Positions 18,482 to 28,400 of a DNA stretch of 64,000 bases are shown here, in pieces. Position 1 is the stretch's first letter. Every line of letters begins with the position of its first letter. Below the pieces are notes generated by a model. The model was given only the letters and a program-made list of their open reading frames with translations. It was not told the origin of the DNA and did no database searches. Location of the stretch: assembly GCA_963708775.1 (NCBI GenBank), contig CAVPTI010000015.1, positions 124,001 to 188,000 of the forward strand. Direction: 5' to 3'. The translations under genes were made by a program, and so were the position numbers. The stretch is from JAGVSR01 sp963708775. Lineage in GTDB: Bacteria > Pseudomonadota > Alphaproteobacteria > Rhizobiales > Hyphomicrobiaceae.

Positions 18482-18516
18482 AAAAAAGGGCAGTCTGCTG
18501 ACTGCCCTTTAATTGG
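18482..18516. terminator. Bidirectional terminator between tonB and the EF-hand gene
   Basis: AAAGGGCAGTC-TGCT-GACTGCCCTTT is a perfect 11-base-pair stem with a 4-base loop, preceded by an A run and followed by TTTAATT. It lies 25 bases after the tonB stop and 26 bases from the stop of the convergent EF-hand gene, so it can end transcription from both sides. Confidence 0.85.
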
Positions 18517-18542
18517 TTCCGCCTCAGGCGGATGTGTGTTGA

Positions 18543-18932
18543 TTACTGCGAAGAGGAGCCGCCCGTAGACCCGCTGCCTGACGACGATCCACTTGAAGAC
18601 CCGCTGCCCGACGAGCCGCTCGATGACCCGCTCGCTGACGAACTCTTGACAAGTCCTTTATTACAAGCGGCCATCCACTCATTCTGGTCGATCGTCGTGT
18701 CTCCGTCAGGATTAGCGGACTTGAAGTCGCTGACGAAGGGAGCAGCCTGCGTCTGCGTCAGACCGGCACCACCCGATTTGTTGGCCTGCTGCCAAAGATT
18801 GGTGCATTCACTCTGGCTGAGCTTGGTGCCACCGGCAGCCGACGATGGATTTGCTGGCTTTGCTGTTTGTGCAAGAGCACCAGTTGTTCCGAGGCAGAAT
18901 GCAGCAGCGGCTGCAAGCATGACGTGTTTCAT
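18543..18932 (-). CDS. Secreted EF-hand protein with Ser/Gly tail
   Basis: 129-residue exported protein. A signal peptide (MLAAAAAFCLGTTGALA) is followed by a small helical domain with one recognisable EF-hand loop, NPDGDTTIDQNEW, which should bind calcium. The last 30 residues are almost pure Ser and Gly, probably a flexible or surface-exposed tail. The ATG at 18932 has a GGAGGAT ribosome site; the longer frame to 19175 is not needed. Calcium binding next to a calcium-dependent phytase is suggestive but may be chance. Confidence 0.75.
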   Translation of the reverse strand: MKHVMLAAAAAFCLGTTGALAQTAKPANPSSAAGGTKLSQSECTNLWQQANKSGGAGLTQTQAAPFVSDFKSANPDGDTTIDQNEWMAACNKGLVKSSSASGSSSGSSGSGSSSGSSSGSGSTGGSSSQ

Positions 18933-19108
18933 GGGGGATCCTCCGAGTAGAAACTTTGTTTTTGCTATTATGCTCATCTTGGGTGTGCTCGCGTTGCCAG
19001 CACACAGGAGAGAACGCAACCACGGCTTCTCCGTTCCGGTTTTTTCGTTGGAACACCGCTGCAGACGAGGCAATCTAAAGCAAGCGACATGGGACGTTCG
19101 GGGGACGC

Positions 19109-20161
19109 ATGAAGATTGGCGGGCACGCGGGGTGGCGGGCGCGCATTGGCATCGTGGCATCGGCACGGAGGTCAATCATTGCGCTGATCGTAAGCCTCAG
19201 TCTTTCTGGATCTGCGCTCGCAGCTTCGCAGACGTTGGGACCCTTCGGCCCCGAAGGACCGCGCATGCGCGAACAACTGTGGCTAGTTCCGAGTGGCGAT
19301 CCGAAGACGCAACTTCGGGCAACCGTTTTTCGTCCTGAAGAAACTTCAGCCGATTCGCCTCGCCAACAACCTCTTGTTGTCATCAATCACGGCACCGACG
19401 AATTAACTCGCCTGTCCGTTTCTATGCCCGTGTACTATTGGCTTTCACGCTGGTTTGTCGATCGCGGATATGTCGTGGTTATCCCTCAACGGCGCGGCCA
19501 TGGAGCAACAGGCGGCGAACTCGCAGAGTCTATTGGAACATGTGAGACGGCGGACCACTACGTGTCTGGTCAGATTGCAGCGGACGATATTGCTGCCACG
19601 ATCGACTATATGATCGGGCAAGCCTTCGTGGCACCACGGAACGTTGTTGTTGTCGGTATTTCAACGGGCGGTTGGGCATCGCTTGCGCTTGCATCCCGCA
19701 ACGTGCCTTCAGTTGGATCTATTGTAAACTTTGCCGGCGGCCGCGGAGGGCATGCTTACGGACGACCAAATGCTATTTGCAATTACGATGGTTTGCTTTC
19801 CACTGCGAACTTGTTTGGCCAAACAGCACGACAACCAAGCATCTGGTTGTATTCAGAGAACGATAGCTATTTCTCCCCCGACGTTGCTCTTGCACTTGCG
19901 CGCGAATGGCAACTTGGAGGTGGCAGTGTGCAGACGCACATCTTTAGTGCGCAAAACAACGATGGACATGCGATCGCCGATGATCGCGCAGACTGGGATC
20001 TTTGGGGCGATGTGCTGGATGAATTCATTGGTCATCATCGTAACGATGTGGCGGCGTCGGCAGAGTCAAGAGACGAACCGTTCAAAGAAGCAGCGACGGA
20101 CCAGTCACCGCCGGGTAATCATTTATCACTACAAACAGGATCAGTTGATCTCAGCCAGTAA
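19109..20161 (+). CDS. Secreted alpha/beta hydrolase (dienelactone hydrolase-like)
   Basis: 350-residue exported serine hydrolase. An N-terminal signal-like segment (ALIVSLSLSGSALAAS) precedes an alpha/beta-hydrolase fold. The oxyanion region is INHGTDE, the nucleophile elbow GISTGGW (serine near residue 185), the acid is probably in YSENDSYF and the histidine in GHAI near residue 290. About 40 low-complexity residues follow the fold. The natural substrate is unknown; esters or peptides in the periplasm are possible. It stands alone, with 41 bases to the convergent gene. Confidence 0.78.
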   Translation: MKIGGHAGWRARIGIVASARRSIIALIVSLSLSGSALAASQTLGPFGPEGPRMREQLWLVPSGDPKTQLRATVFRPEETSADSPRQQPLVVINHGTDELTRLSVSMPVYYWLSRWFVDRGYVVVIPQRRGHGATGGELAESIGTCETADHYVSGQIAADDIAATIDYMIGQAFVAPRNVVVVGISTGGWASLALASRNVPSVGSIVNFAGGRGGHAYGRPNAICNYDGLLSTANLFGQTARQPSIWLYSENDSYFSPDVALALAREWQLGGGSVQTHIFSAQNNDGHAIADDRADWDLWGDVLDEFIGHHRNDVAASAESRDEPFKEAATDQSPPGNHLSLQTGSVDLSQ

Positions 20162-20202
20162 TCGTCGCGTGGGGCTTGAACATGAGACAGGGCGAAGGGG
20201 GA

Positions 20203-21060
20203 TCACGGCATCGGTATCTTCAACTGCACGCGCGCAGTATTCGGCACCCGGTCCTCACCGGTTTCAAACCCCTCAATCGACGTTGACAAACTGAGCGAGT
20301 ATTGGGTCGGCTCCTGGATCACAACGCCGGCCGCCGCTGAAGGCGAAAACTTACCCTCATCTATGGCACCCGGATTGAACTGACCCTGCATCATGACGAA
20401 GGGTTCAATGTGTTGGCCACCTTCTAACGCAAACTTATGCGCCAGCCGCGGACTGATGGCTACACCTGTGCTTGCGTCATCAACGGCCGGCGGCGCGTCA
20501 GTGGGAACACGTGTCGCCGACCAAGTTCCCTTGGTTTCGATGCTCAGCACAGGCGATAGCTTGAATTTCGCGTAGGCCGCGAGCCGATCCTGCATTTCCG
20601 GAGCGAGCGCCGGTCCGGCATCATCGGCGGAGCCGGCCAGCAAGCCGGAAATACCCGTTTCAACAGCCTGGGACATTCGGTAGTCAACGCCAGCAGTGAC
20701 GAGGGCCGCCTGCTGTGTGTTCAATCCGGCAGCAGCGACATTAACTCGCGTCCAGACATCTATCGGCAGTGCCACCCGAGGCGGTCGCGGCATCGCCATG
20801 AGAGCGGGTAGTTCAAGGCCTTCCATTTTTTTGGCGAGTTGCCGGGAATTGTAGTCCCGCCATGACGCGAGACTAGTCACGGTGGCGACACCGTGGTCCG
20901 TAGGGGTAACCAAAACTGGAGGACTAACCGTAATCCCCACTGGCTCACTCAGCTGGGTTGCAAAACACGAAGCATCACAACTGCTTTCTAGCCCAACAGC
21001 AAAGCGCGAGCCGGCAGCTAACCCAGCTATCATCATCACAAACGCAATACAACGCGACAT
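20203..21060 (-). CDS. Exported protein of unknown function, possible beta-barrel
   Basis: 285-residue protein with a signal peptide (CIAFVMMIAGLAAGSRFAV). I do not recognise the family. The second half alternates polar and hydrophobic residues with segments such as AAYAKFKLSPVLSIETKG, HIEPFVMMQGQF and YSLSLSTSIEGF, ending in ARVQLKIPMP; this resembles outer-membrane barrel strands. The ATG at 21060 starts the signal peptide; the frame is open to 21261 without a better start. Convergent with the hydrolase and divergent from the flavoprotein gene. Confidence 0.6.
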   Translation of the reverse strand: MSRCIAFVMMIAGLAAGSRFAVGLESSCDASCFATQLSEPVGITVSPPVLVTPTDHGVATVTSLASWRDYNSRQLAKKMEGLELPALMAMPRPPRVALPIDVWTRVNVAAAGLNTQQAALVTAGVDYRMSQAVETGISGLLAGSADDAGPALAPEMQDRLAAYAKFKLSPVLSIETKGTWSATRVPTDAPPAVDDASTGVAISPRLAHKFALEGGQHIEPFVMMQGQFNPGAIDEGKFSPSAAAGVVIQEPTQYSLSLSTSIEGFETGEDRVPNTARVQLKIPMP

Positions 21061-21241
21061 GACGAGACGGTGATGCGGAAATGGGACGAGCGTGAGGCGC
21101 GCCGAATGAAAGAATGATCCGCGGCCAAATAAACCAGTGTCGCACGACGCTTCAACCGACCACTGTCCATCGCACCGCTGGAAGGGTATTGAAGGGTCGC
21201 TTGTCAGAACTCGGGGCGAGCGATGAAGCTTAGCAGGACCT

Positions 21242-22429
21242 GTGAACACCGCATCATCCAACCGCTATGACGCCATCATAATCGGAGCCGGCGCCGCAGG
21301 CATGATGTGTGCCTTCACGGCGGGTCAGCGCGGACGCAAGGTTCTCTTGATTGATCACGCCGACGAGCCGGGGAAAAAAATTCTCATCTCAGGCGGCGGC
21401 CGGTGCAATTTCACCAATCTTCATACCCCGCCCGAGCGGTATCTCTCAGCCAACCCTCACTTTGCCAAATCGGCACTGCGCCGCTTCCCTCCTGAAGACT
21501 TTATCGCCCTGGTCGATCGCCACCGCATCTCCTGGCACGAGAAGGGGCTCGGGCAGCTCTTTTGTGATGGATCGGCCCGGCAGATCGTCACCATGCTTCT
21601 CCATGAGTGCGCCAAAGGACACGTCGAGACGAGGTTGGGCCACAGCATACGCGAGTTAGAACACGCGGACGGAATGTACCGCGTCAGCTACGGTGATGAG
21701 GTCGCTACTGCGCCTGCACTCGTGATCGCGACTGGTGGCCTTTCCATACCAAAAATGGGGGCGACCGGCTTCGCCTACGATATAGCCCGAAAGTTCGGCC
21801 TTGCGGTTCTCGCGCCCCGACCAGCACTCGTGCCGCTGACACTCGGCAAAGACGAGATGCTGTTTCAGTCTTTATCGGGTGTTTCAGCGGACGTTGTCGC
21901 CCGAGTTGGTGCCGTCGAATTTCGAGAGGCAGCGCTGTTTACACACAAGGGACTGTCGGGCCCAGCTGTGCTCCAGATTTCGTCGTACTGGACGACGGGC
22001 GAGGAGATTGGAATCAATTTTCTACCGCAGAGCGGATCGGTCTGGCTCATTGAGGCTAAGCGCAAACAGCCCCGTTCCCAGGTACGATCCGTTCTTGCGC
22101 ATGCATTGCCTGCGCGTCTTGCGGAGGCGCTGGCAGAGCGTACGGGCGTCCGAGGGGAGCTCGCCAATACTCCCGACCGAATGCTTGAGCATGCTCAGCA
22201 GCTGCTTTCTGACTGGCGCTTTCGCCCCACCGGCACTGAAGGCTTCGCCAAAGCGGAAGTCACGGCCGGGGGTATCAGCACCGATGAGCTGTCCTCACAG
22301 ACCATGCAAGCAAGAAAAGTCAGCGGACTTTATGCGATTGGCGAAGCGGTGGATGTGACGGGTTGGCTGGGCGGTTATAACTTTCAATGGGCTTGGGCAA
22401 GCGGCTGGGCGGCAGGTCACGCTCTATAG
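21242..22429 (+). CDS. YhiN/HI0933-family FAD-dependent oxidoreductase
   Basis: 395-residue cytoplasmic flavoprotein. The N-terminal dinucleotide-binding motif IIIGAGAAGMM (about residues 12-22) is followed by the family signature GKKILISGGGRCNFTN. C-terminal blocks AEVTAGGISTDEL and GLYAIGEAVDVTGWLGGYNFQWAWASGWAAG complete the FAD site. The family (HI0933/YhiN) is widespread and poorly characterised; some members are annotated as aminoacetone oxidase-like. Length and motifs are complete. GTG start; TetR gene convergent downstream with no visible terminator. Confidence 0.88.
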   Translation: MNTASSNRYDAIIIGAGAAGMMCAFTAGQRGRKVLLIDHADEPGKKILISGGGRCNFTNLHTPPERYLSANPHFAKSALRRFPPEDFIALVDRHRISWHEKGLGQLFCDGSARQIVTMLLHECAKGHVETRLGHSIRELEHADGMYRVSYGDEVATAPALVIATGGLSIPKMGATGFAYDIARKFGLAVLAPRPALVPLTLGKDEMLFQSLSGVSADVVARVGAVEFREAALFTHKGLSGPAVLQISSYWTTGEEIGINFLPQSGSVWLIEAKRKQPRSQVRSVLAHALPARLAEALAERTGVRGELANTPDRMLEHAQQLLSDWRFRPTGTEGFAKAEVTAGGISTDELSSQTMQARKVSGLYAIGEAVDVTGWLGGYNFQWAWASGWAAGHAL

Positions 22430-22481
22430 CTCGCTAGCATCAGTCGACCTTGCCTGCACACGAAGTGCTCCGATCTTGCGA

Positions 22482-23117
22482 TTAGGGACGCTCTAGCGGC
22501 GGCGGAAGGAGGCGTGTTGCGGCCGTGGCGATCATCGCCTGCACGTCGAGACCGGGCGCGACGTTCTCATAGTCTTCATCGATGAGAAGACATGCAGCAC
22601 CATGCACGAACGTCCATAGCCCGAGCGCAATATGCATTGCGTCGCCTTCCGCATTGTTCCGCGCGCAATAGATCGAAACCTGTTCGATGACGTTGCGGAA
22701 ACAAGTGCGGCCCGTCTTTTCAACCTCTGCGGCGCGCTTGATTGCGCGATTGTGCCCGAACATCAGTCGGAACACCGCGGTCTCCTCGAGAGCAAAGGCG
22801 AGATAGGCCTGTCCCATCGCGATCATACCGTCGATTGTGCCTTCGCCTTTCGAGCGCACGGCGGCGATCGAACGCTCCGCCAAACGATCGAAGCCCTGCT
22901 CGACGATGGCTTCAAGTATCTCGAGCTTGTCGCGGAAGTGCTTGTAGGGAGCGGCTGTAGAAACACCCGCAACTCGGCACGCATCGGCCAGCGAAAAGTT
23001 TTCGGCGCCTTTCTCGACGAGCAACTGATGCGACGCATCGATCAGCGCCTGGCGTAGGTCGCCGTGATGATAGCGCGGCTTGCGCACTGCTGCGCCCGTG
23101 GGAGGTGATGTCGACAT
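22482..23117 (-). CDS. TetR-family regulator of the adjacent efflux operon
   Basis: 211-residue transcription repressor. The N-terminal helix-turn-helix spans about residues 15-62 (RQALIDASHQLL, then SLADACRVAGVSTAAPYKHFRDKLEI), and a TetR_C WHG-type ligand domain follows (FALEETAVFRLMFGH). It is transcribed away from the adaptor gene at 23258 across a 140-base region holding two palindromes that are good operator candidates. Most likely it represses the efflux operon and itself until a toxic compound binds; the inducer is unknown. Confidence 0.88.
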   Translation of the reverse strand: MSTSPPTGAAVRKPRYHHGDLRQALIDASHQLLVEKGAENFSLADACRVAGVSTAAPYKHFRDKLEILEAIVEQGFDRLAERSIAAVRSKGEGTIDGMIAMGQAYLAFALEETAVFRLMFGHNRAIKRAAEVEKTGRTCFRNVIEQVSIYCARNNAEGDAMHIALGLWTFVHGAACLLIDEDYENVAPGLDVQAMIATAATRLLPPPLERP

Positions 23118-23151
23118 GATCTCATCATCAGCGATTTGTCGAAAGCGTCAA

Positions 23152-23168
23152 AGTTAATCAAACTAACT
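23152..23168. promoter_or_regulatory. Candidate TetR operator 1
   Basis: AGTTA-ATCAAAC-TAACT: perfect 5-base inverted repeat with a 7-base spacer, 35 bases upstream of the tetR start in the shared divergent promoter region. The GTTA/TAAC core recurs in the second palindrome 20 bases away, which suggests binding by one regulator. Confidence 0.55.
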
Positions 23169-23186
23169 CTGGCCAAGTGAGTGCCA

Positions 23187-23200
23187 CTAACATAAGTTAG
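23187..23200. promoter_or_regulatory. Candidate TetR operator 2
   Basis: CTAAC-ATAA-GTTAG: perfect 5-base inverted repeat with a 4-base spacer, 58 bases upstream of the adaptor start codon. It shares the TAAC/GTTA core with operator 1. Placement is suited to blocking the promoter of the efflux operon. Confidence 0.55.
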
Positions 23201-23257
23201 CGAGGCTTACTTCTCAAGTGGTTTCGTAGCTGCCTTCGGGAATATGAGGTGAAAACA

Positions 23258-24370
23258 ATGGCTTCGAATGTCCCTTCCCAGTTGCTCATCCTTGCCACTG
23301 CCTGTGTCGGTGCAGCGGCGCTGGCTGGCTGCAAAGCCGAAGCGACCTCCTCAGCGGGGGCGCGACCACAGACGGTCGAGACGGTGACCGTAAAATTCGA
23401 ACCGGCGGTGCAGACCTGGAGCTACGTCGGTACGGTGAAGCCCCGCTACCAATCCGACCTTGGCTTCCGCGTCGCGGGAAAAATCACGGCGCGTTTGGTT
23501 GAGGTGGGCGGCGTGGTGAAAAAGGGTGACGTGATTGCCCGGCTTGATCCAACCGACTTTGATCTCACGCTGGCGGCCCAAGAAGCAGAGGCAGCCGCTG
23601 CCAAGACCAACCGCGATGAAGCGATCGCAGCGCTCGAGCGGTTTCGACTACTTTTCAATGACGGGCACATCGCTCAGGCGGCTCTCGATCAGCGCGTCTC
23701 TGCGGCCGCCGAAGCCAAGTCGCGCGTTGAACGAGCCGAGCGCAATGTTGATCTTGCGCGCAACCAACTCACCTACACGAACCTTGTGTCGGATAGCGAC
23801 GGCGTCGTCGTAGCCATACCGATCGAAGAAGGCCAGGTCGTTACGCCCGGACAACTTGTTGCCCGCGTTGCCAGGCGCGATGCCCTCGAGGTCGAGGTGG
23901 CGCTGCCCGAGCAGGACGTCGAAGCGGCGCGAACTGCAACCGGCGAAGTCGATGTTTGGGGCGGGGGCTCTTCGCGCTTTCCCGTCACGTTGAGGGAAGT
24001 GGCCCCCGATGCCGATCCGGTATCGCGCACCTACCGGGCCCGCTTTTCATTGCATGGTGCCGGAGGCGCTCTCGATCTCGGCCGCACCGCTACCGTTCAT
24101 CTTCAGGCACGCGAACAGCAGAGCGGCGCCGCGCTACCTCTCGCGGCCATTGCCAATGATGGTCCCGCGCCCGTTGCATGGGTTGTCTCCGAGGACGGCA
24201 CCCGCGCAATCCCTCGTCCGGTGACCATCAGGGCCTTGGAAAAAGACCGTGCACTGGTGTCGTCGGGTGTTCGCGCGGGTGACCGTGTCGTCGCCTTTGG
24301 CGTTCACATGCTCGACCTACAAAAGGCGATCCGGCCAATAGAATCGCGCGCGCTCTACAGCCAAAAATAA
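23258..24370 (+). CDS. RND efflux periplasmic adaptor lipoprotein
   Basis: 370-residue membrane-fusion protein. The signal peptide ends in a lipobox (ALAGC), so it should be a lipid-anchored periplasmic protein. The order is lipoyl half-motif (DLGFRVAGKITARLVEVGGVVKKGDVIARLDP), coiled-coil hairpin rich in Ala/Glu (about residues 95-170), second lipoyl half (SDGVVVAIPIEEGQVVTPGQ) and beta-barrel. The ATG at 23258, with GAGGTG in front, is preferred over a GTG at 23249. First gene of a three-gene operon with a reductase and an RND pump. Tandem palindromes upstream indicate control by the divergent TetR. Confidence 0.9.
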   Translation: MASNVPSQLLILATACVGAAALAGCKAEATSSAGARPQTVETVTVKFEPAVQTWSYVGTVKPRYQSDLGFRVAGKITARLVEVGGVVKKGDVIARLDPTDFDLTLAAQEAEAAAAKTNRDEAIAALERFRLLFNDGHIAQAALDQRVSAAAEAKSRVERAERNVDLARNQLTYTNLVSDSDGVVVAIPIEEGQVVTPGQLVARVARRDALEVEVALPEQDVEAARTATGEVDVWGGGSSRFPVTLREVAPDADPVSRTYRARFSLHGAGGALDLGRTATVHLQAREQQSGAALPLAAIANDGPAPVAWVVSEDGTRAIPRPVTIRALEKDRALVSSGVRAGDRVVAFGVHMLDLQKAIRPIESRALYSQK

Positions 24371-24383
24371 CGGAGACGTAAGC

Positions 24384-25409
24384 ATGTCCAAAGGCCTCGT
24401 CGTCGTCACCGGCGCCTCCGGATTTATTGCGAAGCACATTGTATTGCAGCTTCTCAACCTGGGGTATTCGGTGCGTGCCACAGTGCGCTCGCCATCACGT
24501 GAGGCCGAGCTTCGTGCCGCGATGTCCCAGCATGCGGATGCCGGGACGAGTGTCGAAAGGCTTCTTTCATTTGCGCTTCTCGATCTGGAACAAGACCAAG
24601 GGTGGGATGAGGCGCTAGCCGGTGCTGACGCTCTCATCCACACCGCGTCACCGTTCCCGCTTGTGCAGCCCAAAAACGAAGACGACGTGGTTCGGCCTGC
24701 GGTCGATGGGACGCTGCGCGCACTGCGGGCTGCAAAACGAGCGAACGTGTCCCGCATCGTGCTCACCTCGTCCGGCCTCGCGGTTCTCCTTGCCAAGCCG
24801 AATGGAAAGTTGCGTCTCGACGAAAGCGATTGGAGCTCACCCAACGACCCGCGCGCGACGCCTTATGCGAAATCCAAAATTCTAGCCGAAAAGGCCGCCT
24901 GGACCTTCGTTGAAGCAGAACCGGCGATTGAACTTACCGTCATTAATCCAGGCTTTGTAATCGGCGCGCCGCTCGATCGTTCCTTTGGAACCTCGCTGCG
25001 AGTGATCCAGCGGCTCCTTAAATCCAAGGACCCGATGTTGCCTAAATTCGGCTTCCCGATTGTGGACGTGCGCGACGTCGCGCGGATGCATGTTGCATGT
25101 CTCGCCTTGCCCGAAACAGCAGGAAAACGCTACCTCGGCGGAGATGAGTTTCTTTGGTTTCCTGAAATGGCGGAAATCCTCCAGTCGGCATTTTCAAACC
25201 GCCACATCGTCACCCGCCAGGCACCGAACTTCGTCATCCGTCTTCTGGCGCTATTTGATTCTGAAATTCGCACGATCGTACCAAATCTCGACCAGCGCAC
25301 CGAGGTCACAGCCGATCGAGCCCGCCGGGACCTTGGCATGAGCTTTCGACCCGCGGCAGAGGCTGTCGTCTCTGCAGGGCGGTTCTTGATCGACAACACA
25401 CTCGTTTAG
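24384..25409 (+). CDS. NAD-dependent epimerase/dihydroflavonol-reductase-like protein
   Basis: 341-residue extended short-chain dehydrogenase. The Rossmann motif GASGFIAKHI lies at about residues 10-19 and the catalytic Tyr-Lys pair in YAKSK near residue 164, with the upstream serine in LTSSG. The sequence LIHTASPFP is typical of the dihydroflavonol reductase/aldehyde reductase branch, so reduction of an aldehyde or ketone with NADPH is likely. It sits between the adaptor (14 bases) and the RND pump (20 bases), so it is co-expressed with efflux; it may detoxify the same reactive compound the pump expels (inference). Confidence 0.85.
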   Translation: MSKGLVVVTGASGFIAKHIVLQLLNLGYSVRATVRSPSREAELRAAMSQHADAGTSVERLLSFALLDLEQDQGWDEALAGADALIHTASPFPLVQPKNEDDVVRPAVDGTLRALRAAKRANVSRIVLTSSGLAVLLAKPNGKLRLDESDWSSPNDPRATPYAKSKILAEKAAWTFVEAEPAIELTVINPGFVIGAPLDRSFGTSLRVIQRLLKSKDPMLPKFGFPIVDVRDVARMHVACLALPETAGKRYLGGDEFLWFPEMAEILQSAFSNRHIVTRQAPNFVIRLLALFDSEIRTIVPNLDQRTEVTADRARRDLGMSFRPAAEAVVSAGRFLIDNTLV

Positions 25410-25429
25410 TCCGCCTGGGGAGGCCCGAG

Positions 25430-28400
25430 ATGCGCTTCAATCTCTCCGAAATCGCCGTCCGCAATCCTGCGGTTGTGCTTTTTCTGATCATCGCCACGGG
25501 CCTTGGTGGCATCTGGGCCTACCTCAACCTTGGCCGGGCGGAAGATCCGAACTTTACTGTCAAGACGATGGTGGTGCAGGCCCTTTGGCCGGGAGCCACA
25601 TCTGACGAGGTGCAGCGCCTCGTTGCCGAGCCGCTGGAGAAGCGGCTTCAGGAAATGCCGGAACTCGACTACGTGCGCACGTACTCGCGTCCTGGACAGG
25701 TCGTTCTGCAAGTGCAGTTGAAGGACAGCACGCGCGGCCGCGCGGCGACGGAGGCTTGGTATCAGGTCCGAAAGAAGCTTGGCGACAGCCGCATAGAGTT
25801 GCCCCAAGGCGTGATCGGGCCATTCTTCAACGACGAATACGGCGACGTTTTTTCGGCTGTCTACATGCTAACTGGCGACGGTGCGACGCGGGCTGATCTC
25901 AAACGGCAGGCGGAAACGCTGCGGCGTTCTCTTTTGCGCGTGCCTGACGTGGCGAAGGTCGTGTTGGTCGGCGACGTACCCGAACGCATCTACGTTGAAA
26001 TAAGCTATCGCAAGCTTGCAACCCTCGGCATCCCAGCCGAGACCATCTTCAACGCCATCGGCGAGCAGAATGTGATGACATCGGCCGGGGCGATCGATAC
26101 CGACGCCGACCGTATTGAAGTCCGCGTCAGCGGCGCTTTCACAGGTGAAGAAGCCATTCGCGCCGTTCCGGTCGAAGCCGACGGCAAGACCTTTCGGCTG
26201 GGCGATATTGCCGACATACGCCGAGGTTATGAGGACCCTCCTGCATTTCTCGTTATGCATAGGGGCAAAGCCGCCGTGGGAGTGGCGGTCGCCATGGCCG
26301 AAAATGCGAACGTACTGGAACTCGGACGTAACCTTGAAAAAGCTATCGCCGAAATTCAGTCCGATATCCCGCTTGGCATTCAGATCGAGCAGATCGCCGA
26401 CCAGCCGCGCGTGGTCGAGGAGTCTGTAGGTGAATTCCTCACATCGTTCGGAGAAGCGCTGGCGATTGTTCTTATCGTCAGCTTTTTCTCCCTCGGCTTT
26501 CGTGCCGGTATTGTGGTGGCGCTTTCGGTTCCGCTCGTTCTTGCGATCGTTTTCGTCGTCATGTTCGCAAACGGCATGAACCTCGATCGAATCACTTTGG
26601 GCGCCCTCATCATTGCGCTCGGGCTCCTCGTCGATGATGCCATTATCGCCGTCGAGATGATGGTCGTGAAGATCGAGGAGGGTTTCGACCGATTACGCGC
26701 TGCCGCGTTCGCCTGGGAGTCGACAGCATTTCCCATGCTGACCGGCACCCTCGTTACAGCCGCTGGCTTTCTACCCGTCGGCTTCGCCAAATCCACAGCC
26801 GGAGAGTACGCCGGCAACATCTTCTGGATCGTCGGACTGGCCCTGATCGTATCCTGGATCGTGGCCGTCGTCTTCACTCCGTACCTCGGCACGAAGATCC
26901 TGGTCCAACGCACAGGTTCCCATCACAAATCTCATGCATATGACGGCCGCAGCTACCGCGCACTCCGATCGGCGGTCAACTGGTCCCTCAAGCGGCGCTG
27001 GCTCGTGATCATCGCCACTGCTCTGTCTTTTGCTTCTGCAGTCGCAGGTATGGCGCTTGTGGAGCAACAGTTCTTTCCGACGTCCTCACGCCCCGAGCTT
27101 TTCATCGAAGTGCGAATGCCAGAGGGGACATCGATCGAATCGACCGCCAAAGCAGCGGCCGAGGCCGAAAAACTGCTCGCTGGCGATGCGGATGCCGTCA
27201 TGTACACGACCTACATCGGGCAAGGATCGCCCCGATTTTTCTTAGCGCTGAACCCTGTGTTACCCAACCCCAGCTTCGCCCTCACCGTTATTCTGACCAA
27301 GGACGCAGTCGCACGCGAGCGGCTGAAGGAAAAGCTTGAGAAAGCAATTGCCGATGGTGCGGTGCCGCAAGCACGCATTCGCATCGACCGGTTGAATTTC
27401 GGTCCCCCTGTTGGCTTCCCCGTACAGTTTCGCGTCGTAGGCGAAGACCCGCAAACGGTGCGCGAGATTGCGCACAAGGTCCTCGCGATTATGCGCACGG
27501 ATCTGCGCGCTGTCGATCCGCAGCTCGAATGGAACGAGCAGGTGAAGAACATCACGTTAGAAGTCGATCAGGATCGCGCACGCGCTTTCGGCCTTAACAC
27601 GGCGCAGGTATCGGGAACGCTGCAAACGCTGCTCTCCGGACGGACGGTCTCAGAATATCGCGAGGGAATTGAAATTCTCGACGTTATCGTCCGAGCGGTG
27701 CCGGGCGAACGTCTCGATCCTGGACACATCGGCGACTTGACTATTTTGGCGCGCAACGGCCAGGCCATTCCGCTGCGTCAGGTCGCAACCATACGCTACG
27801 GCTTCGAAGAGCCCATTCTTTGGAGGCGCAACCGTGACCTCAATCTGAGCGTCAGGTCGGATGTGGCGCCTGGCGTCCAGGCACCGACCGTGACAGCCTC
27901 GCTCGCGCCCAAGTTGGCGGAACTAACGGGAACTCTCCCATCTGGATATCGCATCGATGTCGGCGGCGCCGTGGAGGAAAGCGAAAAGGCGAACATTGCC
28001 CTGTTCAAAATCTTCCCCGTGATGTTTGCGGCCATGCTGACGATCCTGATGTTGCAGCTCAGAAGCTTTGCAAAGCTCTTTCTGGTGTTTTTGACCGCCC
28101 CCCTGGGCCTTATCGGAGCGGTCGCAGCGCTTCTCGTTTTTGATGCACCGTTCGGGTTTGTCGCGTTGCTCGGCGTCATTGCGCTGGCCGGCATGATCAT
28201 GCGCAATGCCGTGATCCTGATCGACCAGATTGATCACGATCTGGCCGCAGGCCTTCAACCTTGGAACGCTATTGTAGAGAGCACGGTCCGCCGCGCCCGC
28301 CCTGTGGTTCTGACGGCATTAGCTGCCATACTGGCCATGATCCCGCTCGCGCGCAGCGTGTTTTGGGGGCCGATGGCGGTGAGCATGATGGGTGGGTTGC

